Shown: piece by piece, positions 23,712 to 31,017 of the stretch | Layout of the letters: the number at the start of each line of letters is the position of its first letter | Numbering within the stretch: position 1 is the first letter of the stretch | Source: Propionibacteriaceae bacterium | Lineage (GTDB): Bacteria > Actinomycetota > Actinomycetes > Propionibacteriales > Propionibacteriaceae | DNA: 41,728 nt | Direction: 5' to 3' | NCBI GenBank assembly: GCA_031272805.1 | Contig: JAISTC010000154.1 | Location: 1 to 41,728, forward strand | Made by a program: the position numbers and the translations under genes | Notes under the pieces: generated by a model | What the model saw: only the letters and a program-made list of their open reading frames with translations | Database searches by the model: none | Told to the model about the DNA's origin: nothing

Positions 23712-23781
23712 GGCGGAGACCGGAATCGAACCGACCTAAACGGATTTGCAGTCCGCTGCCTAACCACTCGGCCACTCCGCC
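23712..23781 (-). tRNA. tRNA-Cys (anticodon GCA)
   Basis: The reverse complement folds as a cloverleaf. The acceptor arms GGCGGAG and CTCCGCC pair perfectly. The D arm is GCCGAGTGGTTAGGC and the anticodon loop is CTGCAAA with GCA at 23747-23749 (complement). The T arm is GTCGGTTCGATTCCGGT. The CCA end is not encoded. The 3' end is only 17 bp from the ATG of the leftward Xi-GST gene, and the intervening bases include that gene's Shine-Dalgarno, so the two are almost certainly cotranscribed and separated by RNase processing. Confidence 0.96.
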
Positions 23782-23989
23782 CGGCGGCCGGCCCGGTCCC
23801 GAGCCCGGGCCAGTCGCGTATACGGGCGTATACGAACGTGGACGTTAGCACTGGGACACGGCCCTGGCAAGTCCATTCCAGACTCGCCCCGGGCCGCGCG
23901 TATACGCTTGCATACAGACGGATACGTGTGCTAGCTTCCCTGCCACCGTGGCGCCACCCGCCACTCAGGGAACTCGACAAGGGAACACC
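23782..23989. promoter_or_regulatory. Divergent promoter region with repeated GTATACG motifs
   Basis: This 208-bp gap separates leftward tRNA-Cys from the rightward ABC importer. It has four related AT-containing motifs: GCGTATACGGGCGTATACG (23816-23834) on the tRNA side, and GCGTATACG then GGATACG on the importer side. CGTATACG is itself palindromic. They could be -10 elements for the two directions or sites for a shared regulator. There is no gene inside. A GC-rich inverted repeat (CCCGGGC-type) flanks the tRNA. Confidence 0.5.
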
Positions 23990-24886
23990 ATGAAGAAATA
24001 TCCATTGCCACTGGCCGGATTGCTCCTCGCCTTCTCGGGGCTGCTGGCCGGCTGCGCCGGGGAGACCCAGGCCTCGGACCCCGTGACCGGTGCGGCCGCG
24101 GACGGCGGCAACAGCGTGACGGCCGACTCCGCGGCCGGCGTCCAGCAGGTCCTGGTCGGCACGTCCGGCGCCCCCAAGCCCTACATCTACTTCGACGACG
24201 ACAACAACCTGACCGGCTACGACCACGACGTCGTCGTCGCCATCGACGCCTACCTGCCGGACTACGAGTTCACGTACGAGGTGACGGAGTTCGCCAGCAT
24301 CTTCGGCGGCCTCGACGCGGGCCGCTACCAGATGGGCGACAACAACTTCACGCGCAAGCCGGAGCGCGAGGAGAAGTACCTGTTCGGCTCGGAGCCCTAC
24401 GTCTACAACTGGACGGTCGTGGTCGTGGCGGCCGGCAATCCGGACCACATCCAGACCCTGGCCGACCTCGGCGGCAAGAAGGTCTACACCGATGATTCCG
24501 GCGGCTTCGCCCAGATCTTCTTCGACAGCTACAACGCCGCCCACCCGGACAACCCGATTGAGACCATCTACTCCGGGGCCGACGGCGCCAAGCAGCTCCT
24601 CGACCTCTCCCAAGGCGTGGTCGACTTCTCCCTGCTGGAAATCCCGATGTTCGACAACTACGTGGCGACGTATTCGGAGCTCAAGGACAAGATCGACTAC
24701 GTCCAGTTGAGCCAGGAGGAGACCCAGCAGATCCAGGACCCCTACGGCTGGTTCATCTTCCCCAAGACCGACGCCGGCCAGAAGCTGGCCGACCGGGTGG
24801 ACGAGGCGATCCGGGCGCTCGACGCCGACGGCACGCTCGTGGCCCTGTCGGACAAGTACTTCGGCTTCGACATGACCGGGCGCTGA
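23990..24886 (+). CDS. Amino acid (cystine-type) ABC transporter substrate-binding lipoprotein
   Basis: This is a 298-residue exported binding protein. The signal peptide MKKYPLPLAGLLLAFSGLLA ends in the lipobox LLAGC (lipidated Cys near residue 22), anchoring it outside the membrane. The binding domain follows the polar-amino-acid/cystine family: GTSGAPKPYIYFDDDNNLTG, then YDHDVVVAIDAYLPDYEF, FGGLDAGRYQMGDNNFTR and DPYGWFIFPKTDAG. The final VALSDKYFGFDMT is typical. ATG 23990 is chosen because it begins the signal peptide and follows AAGGGAA. It is the first gene of the importer operon (SBP, permease, ATPase). Cystine or S-substituted cysteine as ligand is inferred from family and context only. 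Confidence 0.93.
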   Translation: MKKYPLPLAGLLLAFSGLLAGCAGETQASDPVTGAAADGGNSVTADSAAGVQQVLVGTSGAPKPYIYFDDDNNLTGYDHDVVVAIDAYLPDYEFTYEVTEFASIFGGLDAGRYQMGDNNFTRKPEREEKYLFGSEPYVYNWTVVVVAAGNPDHIQTLADLGGKKVYTDDSGGFAQIFFDSYNAAHPDNPIETIYSGADGAKQLLDLSQGVVDFSLLEIPMFDNYVATYSELKDKIDYVQLSQEETQQIQDPYGWFIFPKTDAGQKLADRVDEAIRALDADGTLVALSDKYFGFDMTGR

Positions 24887-24912
24887 CCCGGGATGCGGCC
24901 AGGAGGCCAGCG

Positions 24913-25692
24913 ATGCTATTCGATTTCGGGCTGGTATTCCGCCAGATCCCCAAGATCCTGAAGTACCTGCCGGTGACGCTGGAGATCGCCGTCGCGGCGA
25001 TGGCCTTCAGCCTCATCCTCGGTTTCCTCGTCGCGCTCATCAAGATCAAGCGGGTCCGCGTCCTGACCCCCCTGGCCGGCTTCTACGTCTCGTTCACGCG
25101 CGGCACGCCGATCCTGGTCCAGCTCTACGCCACCTACTACGGCATCCCGTTCTTCCTCCAGTTCTGCAACGCCAAGCTGGGGACGGACTGGAACGTCAAC
25201 GGCGTGCCGCCGATCGTGTTCGCCCTGGTGGCGCTGGCGCTGAACGACGCGGCCTACTCCTCCGAGGCCATCCGCGCGGCGATCGTGGCGGTCGACCGGG
25301 GTCAGGTCGAGGCGGCCCACTCGATCGGGATGACGACGTGGCAAACCCTCCGCCGCGTCGTCATCCCGGAGGCCCTCGTGATCGCGCTGCCGAGCCTCGG
25401 CAACGCGTTCATCGGCATGATCAAGGGGACCAGCCTCGTCTTCGTCTGCGCCGTCGTCGACATGACGGCCGCCGGCCGGATGCTGGCGGCCCGCAACTTC
25501 CGCTACTTCGAGATGTACGTCTCGCTGGCCATCATCTACTGGGTCATCACGCTCGTCGTGGCGCGCCTGCTGGTCGTGTGGGAGCGGCGGCTGCGGCGGG
25601 ACGCGCGCGGCGTCAAGGGCCTCGCCCCGACGGAAGGAGGCACGCGCGATGAACTCGATGATTCGACTGCGCGGCTTACGCAAAAGGTTTGA
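24913..25692 (+). CDS. Amino acid ABC transporter permease
   Basis: This is a 259-residue inner-membrane permease with about five membrane helices, for example YLPVTLEIAVAAMAFSLILG and YVSLAIIYWVITLVVARLLV. The cytoplasmic loop YSSEAIRAAIVAVDRGQVEA, followed by AHSIGMTTWQTLRRVVIPEA, is the EAA motif that contacts the ATPase (about residues 117-156). The HisM/TcyL type is clear. AGGAGG precedes the ATG. The end overlaps the ATPase gene by 44 bp, and the charged tail (TEGGTRDELDDSTARLTQKV) is encoded in that overlap. Confidence 0.94.
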   Translation: MLFDFGLVFRQIPKILKYLPVTLEIAVAAMAFSLILGFLVALIKIKRVRVLTPLAGFYVSFTRGTPILVQLYATYYGIPFFLQFCNAKLGTDWNVNGVPPIVFALVALALNDAAYSSEAIRAAIVAVDRGQVEAAHSIGMTTWQTLRRVVIPEALVIALPSLGNAFIGMIKGTSLVFVCAVVDMTAAGRMLAARNFRYFEMYVSLAIIYWVITLVVARLLVVWERRLRRDARGVKGLAPTEGGTRDELDDSTARLTQKV

Positions 25693-26410
25693 CCACATCG
25701 AGGTCCTGAAGGGCATCGACCTGGACGTGGCCGAGGGCGAGGTCCTCGGCGTCATCGGGGCGAGCGGCTCCGGCAAGTCGACGCTGCTGCGCTGCCTCGA
25801 CTTCCTGGAGGTCCCCGACGCCGGGGAGATCACGCTCGACGGCCGGGCCGTCGACGCGGCCCACGCCACGAAGGCCGACGTCCGCTACCTCCGCCGCCAC
25901 ACGGCCATGGTCTTCCAGCTCTTCCACCTGTTCACGTACAAGACGGCCCTGGAGAACGTCATGGAGGGCCTCGTGACCGTCCAGAAACTGGACAAGGTCA
26001 CGGCCGAGGCGGTCTCGCGCGACCTGCTCGACCGCGTCGGGCTGGGCGACCGCGTCGACCACTTCCCCAGCCAGTTGAGCGGCGGCCAGCAGCAGCGCGT
26101 CGCCATCGCCCGGTCCCTCGCCCTCAACCCCAAGGTGATGCTCCTCGACGAGCCGACCTCCGCCCTCGACCCGGAGTCGATCGCGGGCGTGCTAGCGGTC
26201 ATCCGGGACGTCGCGGCGGAGGGCCGGACGATGGTCATCGTCTCCCACGAGATGAACTTCATCTCCGACATCGCCGACCAGGTCGTGTTCCTCAACGACG
26301 GCGAGATCCTCGAGCGGGGCACCCCGGCCCAGGTCCTCGGCGCCCCCGCCACCGAGCGCGCCCGCCAGTTCCTGGCCCGCGCCAACCTGACCTTGAGCCG
26401 CGCCGCCTGA
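25649..26410 (+). CDS. Amino acid ABC transporter ATP-binding protein
   Basis: This is a 253-residue ATPase of the GlnQ/TcyN type. Walker A is GASGSGKSTLLRCLDFLE (about residues 37-54), the Q-loop is in TAMVFQLFHLFTYKTALENV, the signature is QLSGGQQQRVAIARSLAL, and Walker B is VMLLDEPTSALDPE. The switch His is in MVIVSHEMNF. There are two possible ATGs (25649 and 25658). GGAGG favours the first. It overlaps the permease by 44 bp and is followed 23 bp later by the GNAT-GST fusion gene with its own strong Shine-Dalgarno, so the operon continues. Confidence 0.95.
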   Translation: MNSMIRLRGLRKRFDHIEVLKGIDLDVAEGEVLGVIGASGSGKSTLLRCLDFLEVPDAGEITLDGRAVDAAHATKADVRYLRRHTAMVFQLFHLFTYKTALENVMEGLVTVQKLDKVTAEAVSRDLLDRVGLGDRVDHFPSQLSGGQQQRVAIARSLALNPKVMLLDEPTSALDPESIAGVLAVIRDVAAEGRTMVIVSHEMNFISDIADQVVFLNDGEILERGTPAQVLGAPATERARQFLARANLTLSRAA

Positions 26411-26433
26411 GCCATCCCGGAAGGAGCCCACCC

Positions 26434-28095
26434 ATGACCACCCTCGTCACGCCGGCCGCCGGCCCCGCCGTCGGCCCGGCGCCCCTGCCCGGCTCGGCCG
26501 GCGACACGTCGCCCGCCTGGCTGCGGCGCCGCGACCTGGGCGGGGGAGTGCAGCTCCGCCAGGCCTGGCCGGAGGAGTATCCGGAGGCCGAGGACCTGCT
26601 GGTGGCGGCCTTCACCACCGGCTGCTGGGTGTCGCCCGGCTACGAGGCCGGGCTGCGCACCCTGGCCGAGCGGTCCGTCCGCCACCACGTCTGGGTGGCC
26701 GCCGAGACGCTGCCGCGCGACGACCGGCTCCTGGCCGTCGTCCTGACGCCCCGGGCCGAACACCTGGGGGACGGGCCCTTCACGTTCTCGATCCTGGCCG
26801 TCCACCCCGCCGCCCGCGGCCGCCGCCTCGGCGAGGCCCTCGTCCGCCACGCCCTGGACCTGGCCCGCGCCCACGGCCACGCCACGGTCGAAATCCACTC
26901 GAGCCCCCAGATGAGCGAGGCCCACCGGCTCTACTACCGGCTCGGCTTCCGCCGCCGGATCGACGACGAGATCGTCATCGTGTCCGAATTCGCCGAGCGG
27001 CTGCTGACGCTGACCTACCGGCTGCCCGACCCGCTGCCGCCGGGCCAGGCGGTCGCCGTCGCGGCGGCGCCGCCCGGGGCCGTCCCGCCGGCCGCCGACC
27101 CGTTCGACCGGACACCGCCGGACCGGACGGCGTGGCCCGACCCGCCCGCCGGCCGGATCGACGCCGCCGGGGCGTTCAGCGTGACCGGCCGCCGCCACGA
27201 CGCGGTGGCCCGCCGCGCCGCCCAACTGGGCCACGGGCTGGGCGGGCGACCCGGCCACCCGGCGGGGCTGGTGGCGCAGATCACGGCCGACCTCTGGGAC
27301 GGCGCGTACGCCGTCCTCTGGTCGCCCGACGCGGCGGCCCGGCGGGCGGCCGCGCGCGTGTTCTTCGCCCGCCTCGACCGGCTCGACGCCCGCCTGGCGC
27401 AGGGCGGGCCGTTCCTCCACGGCGCGGAGCCGCGGGCCGACGACGTGCTCCTGGCGGCCGTCTTGCTGACCTACGACGCCGGCTGGCGGGCGGGTTTCCC
27501 GCCCGCGGCCGGGGCGGTCGCCCACTTCCCGCACCTGTGGGACTCGGCCCGCCGCCTGGTGGCCCGGGCCGGGGCGGCCGTGGTCGTGCCGGACGACTTC
27601 GGGCGTGGTCCCTGGGGTGCCCTCCCGCCGATCCCGGGGCTGGACGACCCGGGGGCCGCCTGGCTGGACCCGGCCCACGCCGGATTGCCCGCCCGCGCGC
27701 GGTCGGGCGACGCCCGGCCGACGCCCTACTCGGGCGACTGGCCGGCCTCGTCCCGGGCCGACCGGGACACGCTCTGGCGGGTCGTCACGCGGCTGGCCGC
27801 CGGGCCCGACGGCGGGCTGGGGCGGCGGCTCCGCGAGGACCTGGGCGAGGGAGCGTGGCGCCTGGCCCAGGGCGCGCCCGCGCTCACCCAGACGGCGCTG
27901 CGCCGGACCTTCTGGGCCCGGCTGGCCTGGCTCGACCACCGCGTCACGCCGCTGGGCCCGGCCGCGCGCGGCCACGTCGTCCGCACGCTCGTGACCGGCT
28001 TCCCGGCCCTGCGCCGCGTCTTCCCGCCGATCGACCCCGACCTGGCCGACTTCCCACATCTGGCCGCCCTCGCGGCGGACCTGGACCCCGCGTGA
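26434..28095 (+). CDS. GNAT acetyltransferase fused to two degenerate GST helical domains
   Basis: This is a 553-residue multidomain protein. Residues about 40-195 are a GNAT fold: LRQAWPEEYPEAEDLLVAAF, then SILAVHPAARGRRLGEALVR (acetyl-CoA loop) and EAHRLYYRLGFRRR. A Pro/Ala-rich linker follows. Residues about 270-380 resemble the helical domain of the neighbouring Xi-GSTs: ADLWDGAYAVLW, then VFFARLDRLDARLAQGGPFL and HGAEPRADDVLLAAVLLTYD. Residues about 445-550 look like a second, more worn copy: RRLREDLGEGAWRLAQGAPA, then FWARLAWLDHRVTPLG. Neither copy has a thioredoxin domain or catalytic Cys. The ATG follows AAGGAG. The GNAT assignment is firm; the GST-domain repeats are my alignment by eye. 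Acetylation of a cysteine-type amine delivered by the importer is a working guess. Confidence 0.68.
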   Translation: MTTLVTPAAGPAVGPAPLPGSAGDTSPAWLRRRDLGGGVQLRQAWPEEYPEAEDLLVAAFTTGCWVSPGYEAGLRTLAERSVRHHVWVAAETLPRDDRLLAVVLTPRAEHLGDGPFTFSILAVHPAARGRRLGEALVRHALDLARAHGHATVEIHSSPQMSEAHRLYYRLGFRRRIDDEIVIVSEFAERLLTLTYRLPDPLPPGQAVAVAAAPPGAVPPAADPFDRTPPDRTAWPDPPAGRIDAAGAFSVTGRRHDAVARRAAQLGHGLGGRPGHPAGLVAQITADLWDGAYAVLWSPDAAARRAAARVFFARLDRLDARLAQGGPFLHGAEPRADDVLLAAVLLTYDAGWRAGFPPAAGAVAHFPHLWDSARRLVARAGAAVVVPDDFGRGPWGALPPIPGLDDPGAAWLDPAHAGLPARARSGDARPTPYSGDWPASSRADRDTLWRVVTRLAAGPDGGLGRRLREDLGEGAWRLAQGAPALTQTALRRTFWARLAWLDHRVTPLGPAARGHVVRTLVTGFPALRRVFPPIDPDLADFPHLAALAADLDPA

Positions 28096-28126
28096 CCCCT
28101 GACAGACCTGACAGAAAGGACATCCC

Positions 28127-29179
28127 ATGACCCTCAGCCCCACCCTGGAGACCACCCTCCCCGAGTTGACGGCCGAACAGACCCCCGACGGCGCGTTCCG
28201 CCGCCAGCGCAACTGGTTCTCCGGCCGCTTCGGCCCGGCGCCGGGCCAGTTCCCGGTCGAACCGGGCCGCTACGCCGTCTTCGGCTCCCTCGGCTGCGGC
28301 TGGGCCCGCCGCCAGCGCATCATCCTCCGGCTCCTCGGCCTGGAGCAGGCCGTCCGGTTCGTCCAATTGTCCGACCGCGACGAGGACGGCTGGCTGATCG
28401 CGCCGGACGGCGCCGACCTCGTGGCCCGCTTCGGGACGCGCCGGCTCAACGACTTCTACCGGGGGACCGACCCCAACTACCAGGGCCGGGGGACGTCGCC
28501 GACCGTGGTCGACCTGGAGACCGGCCGCGTCGTGTCGAACAACTACCACCTCCTGCCCCAGGACTGGGAGACCGCCTGGGCGCCCTACCACCGGGACGGC
28601 GCCCCGGACCTCTACCCGGAACACCTGCGCCGCGAGATCGACCTGCTCAACCAGCAGTTGTTCGACGACGTCAACAACGGGACGTACAAGGTCCTGTTCG
28701 CGACCAACCCGGCGGCCGCCCGCGTCGCCCACACGGTCTTCGCCGCCCGCCTGGCCGACCTCGAGTTCCGGCTGACGAGCCGCCGCTACCTGTTCGGCGA
28801 CGCCGTCACGGACTCCGACGTCCGGCTGTTCCAGACCCTGTCGAGCTACGAGCGGGCGTACCGGCCCGGGCTGGCCGCCGTCCTCGGGGAGGGCGTGGTC
28901 CACGTCACGGACTACCCGGCGCTCTGGGGCTACGCGCGCGACCTGTTCGCCCAGGGCTTCGCCGACCCGTTGGAGCAATACTTCCTCGGGCTCCTGCCCG
29001 GCCCCGACGGCGGGTACCTGGCGGGCAAGGGCTTCGCCCCGCCCGGCTACCTCCTGCCGCCGCCGGCCGAGGCGCTGGCGGCGTGGCGCCAGCCGAGCGG
29101 CCGGGAGGCGCTGACCGGGTCGCCGTACTACTCCGGCCCCGGTGGCGGCGGCTCGGCCGAGCGCTGGACGTTCGCCTGA
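28127..29179 (+). CDS. Xi-class GST paralogue with CGWA active site
   Basis: This is a 350-residue protein homologous along its length to the reductase at 22624. The active-site segment reads FGSLGCGWARRQRIILRLLG, so the CPWA motif is CGWA: the Cys is kept and the Pro is lost. SPTVVDLETGRVVSNNYHLL and DLLNQQLFDDVNNGTYKVLF are conserved, as is RRYLFGDAVTDSDVRLFQTL. The usual C-terminal FDHIKRHY segment is absent and replaced by a Pro/Gly-rich tail (GKGFAPPGYLLPPPAEALAA). AAAGGA precedes the ATG, and the gene starts 31 bp after the GNAT-GST fusion. It is probably the last gene of the importer operon. The changed site suggests altered chemistry or substrate (inference). Confidence 0.85.
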   Translation: MTLSPTLETTLPELTAEQTPDGAFRRQRNWFSGRFGPAPGQFPVEPGRYAVFGSLGCGWARRQRIILRLLGLEQAVRFVQLSDRDEDGWLIAPDGADLVARFGTRRLNDFYRGTDPNYQGRGTSPTVVDLETGRVVSNNYHLLPQDWETAWAPYHRDGAPDLYPEHLRREIDLLNQQLFDDVNNGTYKVLFATNPAAARVAHTVFAARLADLEFRLTSRRYLFGDAVTDSDVRLFQTLSSYERAYRPGLAAVLGEGVVHVTDYPALWGYARDLFAQGFADPLEQYFLGLLPGPDGGYLAGKGFAPPGYLLPPPAEALAAWRQPSGREALTGSPYYSGPGGGGSAERWTFA

Positions 29180-29192
29180 GGCGGCGCTCGCG

Positions 29193-30149
29193 TCACGCCA
29201 GGAACTGGCGGCACTCCTGCCAGAGTTGCTCCGACTCGGGGATGTCCGGGAAGAAGACCTCGAAGTCGTGCCACAGGTAGTGGCAGACGTGGACCTTGAC
29301 CTTGGCCCCAGCCTGCGCCAACCGGCGGCCGAACTGGAGCGTGTCGGACAGCAGGACCTCCGTGTCGTCGGCCACGAGGAACGTCGGCGGGAACTCGGCC
29401 AGCCGGTCGAATGTGATCGGGGCGATCTCCGGGTCGTCGTCCAGGTCCGTCCCCGTCACGAGCAGGTCGTGGTAGCCCGCGGACAGGCCGCCCAGGAAGA
29501 TCTGGTCGGTGTCGATGTTGTCGCGGTGGGAGACCAGGCCGTGGCGGATGTGGTCCGCGTCGTAGTAGATGTCGACCGGCGGGTGGAGCGCGATGATCGC
29601 CCCTGGCGTCGGCTGGCCGCGCCGGATCAGCCGGACGGCCAACTCGAGCGCCAGCGCCGCGCCCGCCGAGTCACCGACCACGGTGATGTCTTCGGGCGCG
29701 TAGCCGCACCCGTCGCGCAGGTACTCGAACGCCGCCGTGACGTCGTCCAGGGCGGCCGGGAGCTTGTGCTGGGGCGCCAGCCGGTAGTCGGGCGCGAGCA
29801 CGGGCAGGCTGAGCTTCTGGGCCAGGTGGAGGCCGACGAACCGGGCGTAGTAGCCGTTGCCGCAGATGAAGCCGCCGCCGTGGAGGTAGAGGACAACCCG
29901 CTTCTGCCCGGCGTCGCGGGCCGGGTCGCGGTAGAACGCGGCGGCCTGGCCGTCGATGGCGATGTCGTCACGTTCGTAGCCGGGCGGCGTCGAATCGTCC
30001 AGGTAGTCGTAGGTCGCCCCCGGCACAAGAGGGCATTTGACCTTGTCCTGAAGTTTTTGTCCGAGCGCCGCGGTGGCCGCGTCACTGCGCATCTTCGTCT
30101 CTCTGAAAAACCAGGGCTCCCCATCGAACCCCTCGAAATGGCCCGCCAT
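29193..30149 (-). CDS. Alpha/beta hydrolase, HSL-family esterase
   Basis: This is a 318-residue carboxylesterase-type hydrolase. The oxyanion motif is YLHGGGFICGN (about residues 87-97). The nucleophile elbow is VVGDSAGAALAL (about 157-168). The acid is probably in FLVADDTEVLLSD, and the His in HYLWHDFEVFF near residue 295. No signal peptide is present. The ATG follows AAGGAG. It converges with the CGWA-GST gene, with 13 bp between stops. The N-terminal segment (FEGFDGEPWFFRETKMRSDA) fits a cap domain. The substrate is unknown; a role in hydrolysing an ester side chain of the neighbours' substrate is possible but unsupported. Confidence 0.9.
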   Translation of the reverse strand: MAGHFEGFDGEPWFFRETKMRSDAATAALGQKLQDKVKCPLVPGATYDYLDDSTPPGYERDDIAIDGQAAAFYRDPARDAGQKRVVLYLHGGGFICGNGYYARFVGLHLAQKLSLPVLAPDYRLAPQHKLPAALDDVTAAFEYLRDGCGYAPEDITVVGDSAGAALALELAVRLIRRGQPTPGAIIALHPPVDIYYDADHIRHGLVSHRDNIDTDQIFLGGLSAGYHDLLVTGTDLDDDPEIAPITFDRLAEFPPTFLVADDTEVLLSDTLQFGRRLAQAGAKVKVHVCHYLWHDFEVFFPDIPESEQLWQECRQFLA

Positions 30150-30177
30150 GCCATCTCCTTCCGCTAGGCCCCACTAT

Positions 30178-30246
30178 GCCACGGGGTCGGGCACGCTGGC
30201 TACGGAGCGAGGAACGAGCGACAGCCAGCGGGCCCGACCCCGTGGC
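30178..30246. repeat. Long hairpin between the ABC-2 permease and esterase genes
   Basis: A perfect 15-bp stem, GCCACGGGGTCGGGC (30178-30192) with its complement (30232-30246), is followed by a 2-nt internal loop and a 7-bp inner stem, GCTGGCT/AGCCAGC (30195-30201 and 30223-30229). The loop is 21 nt and carries GAGCGAGGAACGAGCGA. It lies downstream of the leftward ABC-2 operon and 29 bp from the esterase start, so it probably stops or insulates transcription. Its complexity suggests a second palindromic repeat family. Confidence 0.75.
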
Positions 30247-30270
30247 CCTGTCCGACACCGCGGCCGTGGC

Positions 30271-31017
30271 TTACTGGCGCTGGGTGTCTCTGGCGAAGGC
30301 CCAGATGGCGGCGGCCAGGCCCAGCACGATCCAGCCGATCGTGTTGGCCCAGTCCCAGCCGTCCGCCACGAGGGCGTCCGGGCCGAACCGGGCCATGATC
30401 AGCCGGACCGGGCCGCCCATCGGCACGATCCGCTGGGCCGTGTCGAAGAACGCCCCGGACAAGGGCAGTTGGAAGCAGCCGGACAGGACGGCGCAGATCA
30501 TGAGGACCGGCACGGCGACCGCCGTGGCCGTGTCGCCGCGGCAGAGCATGGCGATGAACAGGCCGATCCCGGAGAAGGTCAGCCCGCCGAGCCAGGCCAG
30601 GACGAAGGTCAAGGCCCAGACCGCGCCGGGCATCTCGGCGGCGTGGCGGATGACGCCGACCACGTAGAGCACGAGGACGGCGCAGAAGGCCGCCACGAGC
30701 CCGGCCACGAGCTTCGTCGCCACATACGCCCACGGCCGCAGCGGCGTCAACCGGAGTTGCCGGTTCCAGCCCAGCGGCCGCTCCATGGCCACGCCGATCG
30801 CCGCCGTCGTGGTCGTCATGCAACTGCCGTACAGCCCCATGAGCGCGAGGATGACGGCGTCGACGTTGCCGGTCCCGGCCGGCTGGTCGCCGAACGCCGC
30901 GCCGAACGCCAGGTAGAAGCCGATCGGCATCGCGAAGCAGAAGAACAGCGTGACGGCCTTCTTGAGGGTGCGCCGGACTTCGAGGCCGGTGTACGCCAGG
31001 TTGAGTCCGTGACTCAT
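30271..31017 (-). CDS. ABC-2 type transporter permease
   Basis: This is a 248-residue integral membrane protein with six predicted helices, for example TLFFCFAMPIGFYLAFGAAF, YVATKLVAGLVAAFCAVLVL, ALTFVLAWLGGLTFSGIGLF and WANTIGWIVLGLAAAIWAFA. It has the ABC-2 (DrrB-like) pattern with a conserved AMERPLGWNRQLRLTPL cytoplasmic loop. The ATG overlaps the ATPase stop (ATGA), so the pair is co-translated. Such exporters handle drugs, lipids or antimicrobial peptides. The substrate is not readable. Confidence 0.9.
   Translation of the reverse strand: MSHGLNLAYTGLEVRRTLKKAVTLFFCFAMPIGFYLAFGAAFGDQPAGTGNVDAVILALMGLYGSCMTTTTAAIGVAMERPLGWNRQLRLTPLRPWAYVATKLVAGLVAAFCAVLVLYVVGVIRHAAEMPGAVWALTFVLAWLGGLTFSGIGLFIAMLCRGDTATAVAVPVLMICAVLSGCFQLPLSGAFFDTAQRIVPMGGPVRLIMARFGPDALVADGWDWANTIGWIVLGLAAAIWAFARDTQRQ

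Noticed and set aside
22624-23775. Longer reading of the Xi-GST starting at 23775
   Set aside because: The extension translates the tRNA-Cys gene. ATG 23694 with its own Shine-Dalgarno is the real start.
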